NCBI RefSeq assembly: GCF_000247695.1
Contig: NW_004624734.1
Span: 14,291,343-14,355,342, forward strand
DNA: 64,000 nt
Origin: Heterocephalus glaber
Lineage: Eukaryota > Chordata > Mammalia > Rodentia > Bathyergidae
Direction: 5' to 3'
Of the stretch, positions 11,896 to 23,725 are shown one piece after another (the stretch's first letter is position 1; every line of letters begins with the position of its first letter). Position numbers and translations under genes: made by a program. The notes below the pieces were generated by a model that worked only from the letters and a program-made list of their open reading frames with translations, did no database searches and was not told the origin of the DNA.

Positions 11896-12913
11896 CTAAA
11901 AAATACTTGTTTCTATATGACAGAATGTTAAGAGGGAAAACAATGCACTTTGCCTTTTACTTAAAAAGTAGGTAAATTGAGAAGTTATGAGCATGTTTCC
12001 TACATGTCTGTCTCCTGGTCATTTCTTATTAAATAATTTCACAAAGCACCAGTTATTCCCACATAGGTCTGCAAGAGTGTTTCCCAAAGTGACTCTCAGG
12101 ATTCTTTGAGAGACTTAATGAGAACAGGCAAAGGGAGGTGCAGTCTACTCCTCATCTTTTGGAATGTTACCATGCACATTAGCATATTAAGTGCTTTGGA
12201 AATCCTTTCGTTGAGCCCATTTCTCAAATTTCTCTGATCATGAGACCCTTGTTAAGTTTTTTCATTTGGCTTTCTTAGAATTCAGGTTTCACAGAATGTT
12301 CTTTGAGAGTTCTCATTTATAATGACTCTTTACAAACTTAACACTTGGATTGGTGTTTTTGGTCATGCCAGTTCTGCAGAGCTTCACAAATGTGATTTTC
12401 CCTGTGAGACCCTCCGCTCCCCAGTGTGACCCCTGAGATCAGCAAATTCTCTTCTGTGACCAGGGGACAGCAACTTCTACCTTTTCCCACTCTGTGTATA
12501 CTGGCTATGACCACCGACAAGATCCAGACCTCCTCAGAGTCACACCTGACCGTCCATCTCCTTCCATAACTTCCCACACCCCTCAGACAGACACCCTCCA
12601 CTCAAATTCAGTCCCAACAAGAAATCTTTGCCCTATGCACTAGGAGTGCAGGCCATGGGAGAACTTGAGGCTTACAGTAAGTTGCTTTTCCCTGTTTCTT
12701 TTTCTATGCACTCTTCATTTTTAAATTTTCTTATCCACTCACTCAAAGACCATCTGTTTCCTGTCCTTGACATATACATGTGATTTGGGGAACTGCTTTA
12801 TTTCTGGAGCATGTTCTTAGGAGAACTCACTTCTTACTCCAAGCAGTTTAGCAAAGTATTTCTACCAAATTAATGGAATACTCCTCTAAGAAGAACTTCA
12901 ATCACATGTTCCC

Positions 12914-13301
12914 TGTCTTATTTACTGTTCATTGCTGAGACAAAATACCTGACACTCAAAGTTAAAGGAGGAAAAGTTTATTTAGCTCACAATTTTTGTA
13001 GAGGTTTCAGTACATAATCATTTGGCTCCAAGGCAGGGTGGCTTCCCAGAGGAGAAACAGTTCATGGTGGGGAGAAGGTAGCAAAGCAACAAGGGATGAC
13101 CACAGCTCTTTCTATCGCTTATATCTTATCCAGGCTACTTAGAGAGAGTAGTGCTCACGACCTTAATCCTCGTGCCCTTAATCCTAGCATTGCATCATGA
13201 GTCAATCCCAGCATCACACACTCTGGATCCAGCCACTTCTGAAAAAGTCCCTTCTATGACTGCATGAGGCTTTGGGGGGACGTCTAGAATAAGCCATAAC
13301 G
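12914..13301 (-). mobile_element. MaLR-type solo LTR, reverse
   Basis: On + it runs from tgtcttatttactgttcatt through aaagtttatttagctcac to cataagccataac, the reverse of an ERVL-MaLR LTR. The flanking 5-mers ttccc (12909-12913) and ttctc (13302-13306) agree at 4 of 5 positions, as expected for an old 5-bp target duplication. No internal region remains. Confidence 0.65.
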
Positions 13302-13434
13302 TTCTCATATTGTTATTGAATTATAATATTGAAGCTATTATACATTACATATCAAGAAAAATGACAATAATTGTTCATGTTCACTGAATGTACATTTATT
13401 CCTCTACTCTTTCTTCTTTTGGGTAGTCTAGAAG

Positions 13435-13605
13435 TATAGTAATTAACAACCCTGGCTGCATATTAAAATCATATGGGGAATTTTAAAAATAGAAATATCT
13501 GAGCCTTTACTGATAGAGATTCTCATTCAAATGATGGAGTCCATGCATCAAATTTCCAAGCACCCAGGCAATTCAGTTGTGCTCATCAGAGGACAGTATC
13601 ATTAT
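13435..13605 (+). repeat. MER5-like hAT DNA transposon relic
   Basis: The words tggctgcatattaaaatcat, gagattctcattcaaatgat and aatttccaagcacccaggca follow MER5A (non-autonomous hAT-Charlie). Termini are diverged. Confidence 0.6.
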
Positions 13606-14119
13606 TTAGAACATAGTTAGTGAAGGTGGAGATTGCCATCAGTTACCAAATCACCAGGAACAGAAAATACTTAGATACTCCACCAGGAGTTAATAAGCCT
13701 GATTGGCCACAGTGCCTACTTACCCATTCACCCAGTCACACACAGCTTTTCAGATATAGCTTTCCTTCCAGATGCTCAGAAAAGTGTGACAATAGTTTAT
13801 TCCTGTACCTGGCCTCTGAACTCCAGGCTCTTGAGAATGAGAAAGTAAATCTAGAACATTTAGGTATTGTACTGATATAATCATTAGTAAGATGTTACAC
13901 TTAAAAATTTACAGTCAAGGGTGGATAATCAGCTCCCATGTAGGCAGCAGTTATAATTTATCTGTCTCTGAGGTTTGGGAAGGCAGAGTCTGGCTGTGAT
14001 TATTAATGAAGGTCGCTGCAGTAGCACCCTAAGAGAGGAGGTAATCAGGGACCACAGTGGCCCAGGAAGCCCTGTTAGACAAGAGGGCAAATGGTTCCTG
14101 GTCTTGTCCTTGACTCTCT

Positions 14120-14370
14120 GCTTGGAACTGCCATTCTATCTCCCCATGTCAGCCTCAGGAGTAAGTTATCCTTCAAGCATCAGAACAAATGCTACTTTCT
14201 CAGTGAGGCCTTTCCTCCTTCCTTGGAGTCTACACAACACTCTGCCCTGACTTCATGTGATATTATGCATTTTCCCTCTAGATTCCCAGCCCCCCAAGGG
14301 CAGCATCTTGTATCTTAACTCTCTTTGCATCAATAGGGCCCAATAAAATGTCTGGTCCAGAGTGAGCCTC
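14120..14370 (+). repeat. L2 LINE 3' end
   Basis: The order 'aaatgctactttctcagtga', 'ggcctttcctcc', 'cccccaagggcagcatcttg' and 'cccaataaaatgtctggt' is the L2 3' end. Confidence 0.65.
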
Positions 14371-15944
14371 AAATATGTCTATGATACCTTGTATAAATTT
14401 CCTAATGTCTGTAATATCTACCATCCAACTTGGAATGGGCTTATGAAATCCAATATCCCTTACAAATCCAGATGGTTCACTTAACAGAATGGAGTTATTA
14501 TCAATATGCACAAAGAGTAGACCTCAACCTCTGCTTGGATGGTGTAGCAACTATAGCTCATCTTGCTTTTGGAATAGAGGTAAAATGATTACTGAATTGA
14601 AGGCCATTGTTGAGCAAGAAAAATGGCAGGAAAGTGAGCCAGATACAGCATCACTGTATTTAATCGGAACTAGAGTGAAACCTCTTTACTAAAAAGCTTG
14701 CTTAAAAATATCTAATGCCTTCTCCTTCTCCAAATCCCCTGAAAGAGTTAAGTATTGTCTTTAAATGTGGTTGTTGCTCTTTCCAATGCGTGCCCAGTGT
14801 TCTGGGAATCAACTAATTTCATTGCTTCTTTGCTCACCTGTGCTGGAAATCTCAGAAGTCAGGTAATCCAGCCTTTGTCACTTTTTCCAGGAGACATGAG
14901 TCATTTCCATCCACAGGCTTCTGAGAAAAATTCAGCTGGAAAACTTGCAGCTGCTAAATCCACCATGTCTTGTTTCCAGGATCTAACCCCAGTACTGAAG
15001 GGTTTTAAGTCCAAATGACTTTAGAAGTCAGGCAGGGAGAAGAATGTGTGGAGTGTTCTGGGTGTAGTGTGGTGGGCATTGGTAGAGATTGGAAGGTGGG
15101 AAAAATGTATACTCTGCTTAAAGGCATCCAAATTTAAATTTTTTCCAGGCATTTGTGCCTACCACACAAAATACATGCATAGGCCAAATTATTCTAGAGG
15201 CAGTGTTCAATTGACACATAGCCATTTGGCTTCTCCTGCATTTCTGCCTCACACCTCTCTGTGCTTTCTCTCCCTTGATGAATCTGTCATACATAACTTT
15301 AGATCCACCAACCCTCTCTTGTTTTGTACCTATGACAACCAAGTTTGCATAGACTCTGGATAATTTCAGGCAGGCTATCCTGAATGCCCTTCATCTCACA
15401 CCTAAGCCACATGCCTCTCATCTCCTGACTCGATCTTCCCTATTGACACTGCTGGGGACCTCTACTCAGCACACAGGTGGGCAGAGCCTGGAAGTACAAG
15501 CGAGTAAACATCCACCCCCAAGGTGAGCCTTTGACCAATGGGAGATGAGAGACTAGTTTGTAGATAAAGTATTCTCCTTTCTCTCTCCCTACCATTAGAT
15601 AATGCTGAGATGTAGCTTTTTACAGTTTCTTAGGCATTGAGCAGTCAATTACTTCCCCAGTGGTAGTCTTCTTGCTAACAAATCCTCATTAGCTTCCCTT
15701 ATGTCCCTTCTTTCTTCTGTCCTTCACTCTTGATCTCTGGAATTATACCCAAGTCCCTTGCTTTAAAATATGGTTTTGGGGGGAATCCAGTCTAAAACAA
15801 TTGGTATCAGCATTGGCCCTATAAATCAAACTAGCTGGATGGGATTTTCAAGCTAGATTATTTAGTGATCTGATGGCAATAATGAAGTACACTATTACTA
15901 ATGCTAGGTGAAGTGGTGATAATTGGTGACCCGCAGTAGCATTA
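14371..15944. other. Intergenic stretch with no recognised element
   Basis: Short unrelated reading frames only; none shows a recognisable domain. No repeat identified. Confidence 0.5.
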
Positions 15945-16488
15945 TGTATTAGTTAAGGTTCTCTAGAGGAACAGAATGAACAGAAAATATACACATAATT
16001 ATTAGGCTTACAGGATGAGAAGTGGGAGATTCCACAATGGCTATCTGTGGGGTCAGAGGTGGAAGAATCCACAGTGGGTGTCTGTGTACTGGAGAGTCAG
16101 TTGATCCAGCAGCTGCTCAGCCCAGGGAGATGGAAGCCACAGAACAATGGGGATCAAGGTAGCACCAGCCCAAGGTCAAAGGCCTGGAAGCTCACTATAG
16201 AGTAATTGGTGTGGCCTGTATTGGAAGGCTGAAGAAAGTGGAGACCAATGTCCAAAGGTGATGATGAAGACTGAAGCTCTTCTAAAACAGAGAAACTTTC
16301 TTCTTCTGTCTCCTTTTATTCCATACAAGCTATAAGCCAATTGCCACCCACACCCATGGAACGTCTTCTCCTCTCAGTTCTCTGGCCTATGTGTCAGTCA
16401 TCCACAGACACACCCAGAGCTGTGTTCCACTAATCTGCCAGGCATTTCTTAGTCCATTTGAGTTGACCTACCATGATTAATGGTCACA
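15945..16488 (-). mobile_element. MLT2-like solo LTR (ERVL), reverse
   Basis: On + the element opens tgtattagttaaggttctct and closes 'tgattaatggtcacaca', the reverse of the MLT2 LTR. It is bounded by a perfect 5-bp direct repeat catta at 15940-15944 and 16489-16493. A single intact copy flanked by its target duplication means internal recombination removed the provirus body. Confidence 0.8.
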
Positions 16489-16493
16489 CATTA

Positions 16494-18343
16494 CAATTGC
16501 TAAGTCATTCACCTCAGGTTAATTGGGGTGAGGTGCAAGCAGAAAATGGAGTACTGTAATATATTGTTCTTCTATGTTATGAGGCCAATGATAATTACAA
16601 GAATTTTTAACTGGGATAACTCACTTAACTGCATTAAAAGACTTGGCACAAGAAATCAAAAACCTCATGTCAGCCAAAAGCTAAGTAAAAATATTCTTAA
16701 AAATACAGAGTGTTCCATGGTAACTTTGAAGGAGACTCACTTCTTGCAAGACTGTACTGAAATTAAATCCAGGATTTAGTTGTAAGTGTAGCAGAGCTGT
16801 GTAGGTGACTCAGTGCATAACTTAAACAGGTCTTATCAGTCATGTTGTGGGACTGCATGACTTTGTTATAGATAATTAGGCGGACCATTCTAACACTTGT
16901 GTACTCTCCAGGATAGCTGAAGCAAACTTCTCAAGAGCATTAAGGGGAAGCAACATCCTGTTTTCTAGATAGTGAAAGAATATCATCCAAGGTAGCTGCT
17001 TTGCAACATGACACAGTTAATTCACTCCTAATTACCTCTAGGCCTTTCTCAGAGTTAGGTATCAGCACAATCTGATCAGGGAAATACAACTCCTGAAAGT
17101 TCCAAGAGGAATCCCCTATACCCCAAAGAATTTGCAGGACTTGGGGCAAGAGATCTAAAGAGTATTAGCCTGGAATTGGGAAGGTAGATATAATACTGGG
17201 TAGAGAGCATTGGTTGATAAGAGAAAATTCATTCATAACTGCTCAATGCACAAGTTATGGCTTTCAATGCTGGGAAACATCTCAAAATTTATCCTAAAAA
17301 TCCTTAAGTCTTATACAGGAAGATGACGGTTAGTAAATGAGGTGGAAGTGCTAAGATTTCTTGATATAGCATTGAAAAAGGATCAGAATGCTCATGGAGA
17401 TGGAGCTGTTAGACTTAATTTAAATGGAAGACCTAGAAACTTTTCACTTGGCAATGTTCACTGAGGGGATGCAGAAGACACTCCCTTAACCAAGACAAAA
17501 AGAAATGCAATCAATGCTCAGAAATGCTCTGACAATTATTTAAAAGTTCGATTAATATTGTCTTTGTAAAAAAAGAACTGATGATTAGAGATGCTGCCAT
17601 AAAACTGGCTCCACATTATCATTGGGGATGACAAGATTGCAGAATAGCAGAGCAGAACAACCAAATATCACAGGTATGGGGGACATAATATCTATAATGG
17701 TCAGACAAGGTCAGATAGTCAATCAAAATGTCTCAACAGGGATCTTTGGTTTTGTCTAATGGACAGTGGTGTCCCTAGACACAAGACAGCTAGACTGCTG
17801 GGTAGTTTTGCTGACTTGTCTTATTGTATTTCTAAATATTAAGAACCACTGAGCAGAAGTGCAACGTCAGTTACCACAATAGAAATTTGCAGTTCCTCTT
17901 CCAGTTTCAGGATTTATGTTAGACCTAGAAACCATATATTGAAGAGAAGCTGAGTTACCTTGAAAATAACCTTGTGATTCCTCTGTAAATGCATATACAT
18001 ATAGTAACTATTCACCCAATCTTTTCTTTTAGGGACCTGTGGACATTTGGCAGAGTACTTTATATTGGAGGAAAGAAAATATATAATTTTTTGAGCACTG
18101 TTAAGTCTGGAATCTGGTTTTTCTGATGCTAATGGACTCAGAGCTTCATCATGGACTTTAGTTTAGAGTAGTGAAATATAGATGCTAGGTGAGTAATGAA
18201 ATTTTAGACCCGTTTATCTTGGTTATTTCCCTAGTCACCAAGTGTACTCTATCTTGAGCATCTGGATGAACCTTCACATTTTGTCCCTGACTAAAGATCA
18301 TTATGGTTACTATGGTAGGAAGTACCGTGTGAATCCTCTGCAG

Positions 18344-18346
<3 letters not shown>
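16494..18346. other. Intergenic stretch, possible upstream remains of an ERVL
   Basis: No gene identified. The DNA leads into the ERVL pol remnant at 18630, and parts of it could be decayed gag-protease, but I cannot support that from the sequence. Confidence 0.35.

Positions 18347-18394
<48 letters not shown>
18347..18394. repeat. (CA)24 microsatellite
   Basis: An uninterrupted run of 24 CA units, likely length-polymorphic. Confidence 0.99.
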
Positions 18395-18396
<2 letters not shown>

Positions 18397-18540
18397 CATA
18401 TTACTTCCCTATATGGTAAGTGAGAAGCAATCTGCATCCCAAGAAGAGTTGCAGAGATTTCCCTACCATTAAAGATTTAGGGAATGCAGAGGTGGTGGTC
18501 TCATCACATTCCCATTCAGTAGACCTACCTGGGTCCTGTA

Positions 18541-18605
18541 CAAGGGGGAGGGGGAGGGGGGAGAGAGAGAGAGAAAGAGAGAAAGACAGAGAGAGAAAGA
18601 AAGGG
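18541..18605. repeat. Purine-rich low-complexity tract (G/GA)
   Basis: G-rich then GA-rich run, one strand all purine except single C and T bases. Confidence 0.9.
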
Positions 18606-18629
18606 ATCATAGCAAAAAATGGTGTGCTA

Positions 18630-19690
18630 TTATAAACTTAACCAGGTATTAACTCCCATTGTCAATTACATGCAAAATGTAGTACCTTCAATGGAGCAGA
18701 TTAACACAGTTTCTGGCAGTTTATATGCATCTCTTAATTTGAAGAATGAACACATTCTTGTAGATCAAGGGCAGTCAAATTACAGATTCTGGGTCAAATA
18801 TGTAGATATACTGCCTATGAGAGAACACACACTATTGAAGAGTCTGGGCATGTATATTGGCCAGCCTCTTTCATTGATAGCCTCTATACTATACAATGGG
18901 CCCAAATGCAAAGTAGTCATTTGGCAAGGATAGAGGCTTAGATGGGCTCCCTCTGATCTAGCTAATGCTGCTTTTTAATGCTTCTTTTTTTTCTTTTAGT
19001 TTTTAGTTTTATTAGAATGTTTTTGAATTACATAATGATTACATTCTTTGTGGGGAGTTGGCACATGTACATAGCACATCTTAATTTTTTTATCCTCTTT
19101 CCTTCTCTTCCCTCCCTTCTTCCTCCAACTCTGCTTTTGAAGGCCCAACCTACCAGCAGCAGAGACAGAAGAGATTAACCTATTGGTACAGACTGATTAC
19201 AATTAGACATCTTCTATCCTGTGATGGGAGGTACAGAAATTTGTTCTTACAGGAATTGATCCTTAATCTGAATACATGTTGGCATTCTTGTTGGCAATCC
19301 CTCTCCTGGCCTACCATCCAAAACCTTACAGAATGCTTGACTTGTTGACATGACACCTCATACAACATTGCCTCACACCAAGGCACACGTTTTATAGTAA
19401 GATGAAACAATGGGTGCATGCATATTGGATCCACTAATTATTTCTTGTACCCAATCACTCAGAAGCAACCATTTTATTAGAGTGGTAAAAATCCTGTTCA
19501 AGTTTCATTTGTGCGATCAACTCAGAGACAAAATTAATAGGGATGGAATGAAATCTTCTAGGATATGGTATGGGTGAGTGTAGTGTGTTTGTGCATGCAC
19601 ACATGTGTATTAAGATGATGAAAAATATATGGTGCTGTAGTCCCAGTAGCTTAATTACACAGGACTGGGAACCAAGTGTTTACATAATTT
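18630..19690 (+). pseudogene. Decayed ERVL pol remnant (reverse transcriptase and integrase parts)
   Basis: An old endogenous retrovirus fragment with no intact frame. At 18690-18750 the reading resembles the reverse transcriptase segment around EQINT...SG..YA; about 18900-18975 resembles the later pol linker; 19140-19440 follows the integrase part; 19625-19680 has a later integrase-end word (atatggtgctgtag). Large internal deletions separate these pieces, and a reverse L1 tail splits it at 18976-19130. Without its own flanking LTR pair it is non-functional. Confidence 0.65.
18976..19130 (-). mobile_element. L1 3' end inserted in the ERVL remnant, reverse
   Basis: The reverse complement gives the L1 3' terminus with a poly-A end. 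It is bounded by the 8-bp direct repeat ctgctttt at 18968-18975 and 19131-19138, and ERVL-like sequence continues on both sides, so it inserted after the retrovirus. Confidence 0.75.
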
Positions 19691-20052
19691 ATATTTCGTA
19701 TTCTGCAATCTTAGCTTCTGTAGGATTAGAAGTCCTGATAGTCATAGCAGATAAAGAATGATTCTACCAGAAGAAATGTAGAGGTCTACACAAAGCTTAT
19801 GCCTATATGTAGCAGGGAAGAAAAGATACTCTATTTTTAAGTAATAGCTCCTGATTATCCTGAACAAATAGGTATCTATTAAGGATATGTATCTAATAAG
19901 GACATGAAGAGGAGTATGCAGGACCTAAGGGTTTCAAAATACATAATATTATATGCTATATATTATAATATTTCATATTATATTTTATATCTTGGTGCTT
20001 CTGGGCCCAGTAATAACATAGTTGTACATTGTCAAGTTGATGTATAGTGGTA

Positions 20053-20225
20053 CAGTAGTACTTTGGTTCCAGGATCTTAATTCCTCCTGCAAGTCTGGAA
20101 AAGATGGCTGTGGTTGTGTTGGTCACCTGCTGCAGAGTTCACAAATAACAAAATTTGGTCAAATGCTTCTGTTTGTGAACCAAACTGTTCACAAACAAAA
20201 GCATTCGTGAACTGAGGTTCCACTG
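20053..20225. mobile_element. 173-bp MITE-like DNA transposon with TA target duplication
   Basis: The element starts cagtagtactttggttc and ends gaactgaggttccactg; these form imperfect terminal inverted repeats (12 of 17). Each end is directly flanked by TA (20051-20052, 20226-20227), the mark of Tc1/mariner/pogo transposition. It has no coding capacity. Its right half holds a strong hairpin at 20162-20205. Confidence 0.65.
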
Positions 20226-21196
20226 TATTGTGACAACTCTGATCTAATAAAGGCAAATAAAATAAGGGCTCAGGCCCCTAAACTAAAGGTCTTTGTCACC
20301 CCACCAGGGCATTAACCCAGACAGCTAGTGTGCTGGTTGATGGTGAGGGAAATATAGATTATTGGAAGAGCTTAGAGATTAAATAAATATTGGTTATGAT
20401 TTCAGATCAGCTAGAACCATGGAAATTGAAGCTTGTTTTACTTATCCTCATGCAGATTATGGTTGATCATTGCCTTGAAGAGGATCTTGTGACAGACCAG
20501 ACTAGTTCTTTTCTTGGGAAACTGGACATACTGATGGGGCAAAATGAAGTGTAAAAGGGCTGGACTGGATTAGCCATCATTTATATAATACTTTATATTC
20601 TTTGTCTCACTTGTTTCATTTAAACTACTTTTGAGATGACTTACTTTTAGTATATGTTTTGAACACTTGTCTGCAGATGCAATCTGATAGCATTGCAATG
20701 TCTTATCTCCTTCCCCAGAGCCATCCTGATGATACCCTATGAGACCCTTATCATAAGCTGGTATGTGCACTAGGGAAGAACAGGGAAGTTCATGCCCTGT
20801 GAGATAACCTCTGACCAATGAGAGACTACAATTAGTGGCTATATTCCTCTTTCTATTCTTTCTGTTGTGAGATTATACAACTTCTCAGAGGATACCCAAT
20901 CATCAATGGGATTGAGCAATGAGTCACACTCAGCAGCAGTCAGCTTCATATTCCTCCACTTCTTTGCTCCTCACTCCTCCCTGGGATTGTATGATCTAAT
21001 TCAGGTTAGGATAACCTTCTATCCCAAACCTAATGCACTGGTGCCCTCTGGTGACTCCACTGTCATGATGAACATTCTTTCTAATTGCATCTTCAGAGGA
21101 AAATACTTTCCTTGAAGCATGCTCACATGGAGACTGATGGTTCACCATATACTATTTCTAGATCATTCCCCTTCTTTCTTGGTCCTTTAAAATATA

Positions 21197-21340
21197 CGGC
21201 CAGATGTGGTGATGCACTCCTTCCAATGCCAGCAGTTGAGAGACTGAGGCAGGAGGATCATCATGAGTTTGAGGCCAGTGTGGACTACATAGTGAGCTCA
21301 GGGCCAACCTCAACTACATAGTGAGATGCTGTCTCAAAAA
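21197..21340 (+). mobile_element. B1 SINE with 29-bp internal duplication
   Basis: A 7SL-derived B1: it opens ggccagatgtggtgatgcac, has the gaggcaggaggatcat segment, and ends gctgtctcaaaaa. The word ctacatagtgag occurs at 21285 and 21314, exactly 29 bp apart, the internal duplication known from B1 of mouse-related rodents. This is a main clue to the host lineage. Confidence 0.9.
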
Positions 21341-21489
21341 CGTGTGCCATCCAGCTAAATTACTCACTGATCCTTCTAAGTACCTTTTATATCAGTCCAT
21401 TTGTGCTATTCCAGATGCCACCTGCCTAATTCAGGCTGGCAAAAATTTTGCATGGTTGTTTCAACATCTCTCCCTTACCAGCATCAAAT

Positions 21490-22030
21490 AATTCTCTGCT
21501 TTTAAGCTTGCCTCCCTTCATCCAGACACTGAGACAAGGATAATCTTTGTAAAGTACAATTTGCTCATGTCATTCACTGCTTAAAAACTTTTTCATGACT
21601 ACTTATTGGTCTTAATAGAAAAATTCAAATTATTAATCTTAGCTAAACCACTCTCTAAGATTTCACTTCTGTTTCTTCCCAGCCTTTATCTTTTGCTACT
21701 TCCTTTCTCACAACCAGCTCCAATAACATTAAACTACTTTCATTTCCATAAAATGAAGCACTGTACATGCTGGCCGTCAGCCTCAAACAACCCAGACCAC
21801 TTGATTAATGCATAGTCAGCTTTGTGGGTCTCAGAGGCAACAGCAGATGTCCCAGGAAATTCTCCTCAATCTTCTGATCTTGAGCTTGTGTTCATCCCTA
21901 TCTACAATTTTTAACTATGACCATAGCACTCACTATATTTCATTGTTTAAATTTAGATACTTTGTCAGATTGTAGGAGTCCCAGTACTTCCAGCATCTAG
22001 TAAAAATTAAGCACTTGACCAAAATGTGTT
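21490..22030 (+). repeat. L2 LINE fragment
   Basis: The succession gctcatgtcattcactgctt, aaaaactttttcatgact, 'cttagctaaaccactctcta' and 'tttcttcccagcctt' follows the L2 3' ORF/UTR region over about 500 bp. Diverged. Confidence 0.65.
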
Positions 22031-22237
22031 AAATAGTTAATAAAAGAATTACATACTTCTCTTTTTTTGTTAAATTGTTCACCATCTTTCATAATGTCAC
22101 CTTAAAAAATGAATGTACTTCTTCAATATTTCTCCAACGTACTTAAGTAAAATGAAGTGGCGTATGAACAACATGAAGTTGACTGGGAACTTTACCTAGG
22201 ATAGTTTGACTCATTGGAACGATTCTCCTTCAGTCAG

Positions 22238-22701
22238 TGTCTTGGTCTGTTTTACTTTGCTATAACAAAAGAAGTCTGGGAAACTTTGAAAGCAAAGAGG
22301 TTTATTTGGCTCATGATTCTCGTGATTTGGGGGCCCAAACAACATGCTGCTAGTAGTCTGGCAAGAGACCCTTGGCTGTGTTGTAACATGGCAGGCAGGG
22401 AGGAAGGAGAAGGGGAGCCAGCTTTGTGCAGAAGGATGGTATGTGTGAGCAAAGAACCAAGAGAGCAGGAAGGAACCAGGCTCATTCATTTTATAACAAC
22501 CCACTTGCAAGGGAACAAATCCTTTCCTGTTAGCTGAATCCACTCCCAAGACACAGCAGGAGGGCAGAGGGTTGCACCCCCATGAGCCAGTTCCCTTCCA
22601 CAAGGCCCCACTTAAAATGCCACCACCTCAGTACTGTTACATTGGGACCAAGCCTCAAGCTCATAAACTCTCAGGAGAACAGACCTTTCCAAACCATAAC
22701 A
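22238..22701 (-). mobile_element. MaLR-type solo LTR, reverse
   Basis: On + it runs from tgtcttggtctgttttactt through gcaaagaggtttatttggct to ccaaaccataaca, the reverse of a MaLR LTR with TG...CA ends. The flanking 5-mers gtcag and gcctg match at only 3 of 5 positions. A long antisense reading frame here (to 22603) is chance. Confidence 0.75.
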
Positions 22702-23149
22702 GCCTGCGATTTAGAAAAAGATGCGTTAAATTCTAAACATAGATTCACAACCATTTATTATTCTCCTTCTACATTTTAGTATTTTTTAAATCCCGTGTTA
22801 TTTTTGTATTGCAACAGTGTATCACAAAGCTGAACACACCTACTTTTTATCATTCATTTCATTGATGGTCTTGCATCTTATATGATATAAAGATTAGAAT
22901 CTAGGCTTCCTAGTGACTGATATAGAATAACAGTCAAAAAAGGCTGCTCCTCTGGTTAGCTATTAAAGTGGAGTCCCCACAGAATATTGATATTCCTTTT
23001 TCCAGTAAAGTGCAATCTATTTGCAATAGTGCAATTTATTTGCAATGCTAGGGTCTCCTGAAATTACAGGTGCAAAGCTCAACATAGTTAAGATGCAGTC
23101 TTCAACAGTGGCCAGTGATATTGTACTGTAAGAAAGAAAGAAGAGCCTG

Positions 23150-23520
23150 CTGGAACAACATGGCATGGTGGTTAAGATCACAGGCTTTTGACTCAAACAT
23201 TTGGGTTCAAATTATTATTGTGCATTTAGTCTCTCTAACCTTCCCTTTCTTCATGTACAGTGGAGAAAGTAATATCTGCCTCATAAGATCGTAGAGGAAG
23301 GGCCGGGGATTAAGCTCAGTGGTTTCACCACCTGCTGCGCAAGCACAAGGACCCAAGTTCGATCCCCAGTACCAAAAAAAAAAAATTACTTTGGGCTGGG
23401 GATTTAGTTCAGTGGTTCTGCCACCTGCCTTGCAAGTGCAAGGACCTGAGTTTGATCCCTGATACAAAAAAAAAAAAAAAAAGATTGTAGAGGAATTTAA
23501 GTAAAATATCAGATGTGGCC
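23150..23520 (+). repeat. MIR SINE, split by a paired ID insertion
   Basis: The words ggcatggtggttaagatcac, gactcaaacatttgggttca and gtggagaaagtaatatctgc are MIR core sequence. The MIR runs to 23299 and resumes at about 23482 after two ID SINEs. Confidence 0.75.
23300..23481 (+). mobile_element. Head-to-tail pair of ID SINEs inserted as a unit
   Basis: The first ID (23300-23385) and the second (23393-23481) each carry A-box, B-box and A-tail and are separated by 7 nt. The pair is bounded by a 14-bp direct repeat with one mismatch, agat[c/t]gtagaggaa, at 23286-23299 and 23482-23495. One target duplication around both suggests a dimeric insertion, or insertion of the second into the first's tail. 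Confidence 0.9.
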
Positions 23521-23725
23521 CCTGCCACAATCTATACCAGTGACAGTAATTTTTAGAGACTGAGCACCCAAACTGCAGCCCCAAACCCTCTTATTTATCA
23601 CAAAGTACCACCACTGCAATTAAACCTGAATGCTTGACTGCTGGGTTGATGCGGGGGCGACTTGACCTCTGTGCAGCCATTGCAGCATGTGTGCCATAGG
23701 TTCACCACTACTGATCTATACTATC

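Noticed and set aside
18185..18472. Frames with long Cys-Val or Thr-His repeats
   Set aside because: Translations of the (CA)24 microsatellite.
15945..19690. One provirus joining the MLT2-like LTR and the ERVL pol remnant
   Set aside because: The LTR is in the opposite orientation and has its own perfect 5-bp target duplication, so the two are separate.
22211..22603. 130-codon antisense frame
   Set aside because: It lies wholly within the MaLR-type LTR at 22238-22701 and has no similarity to a protein.
23207..23584. 125-codon antisense frame with repeated 'GSN.GPC' words
   Set aside because: The internal similarity comes from translating the two ID SINEs in tandem.
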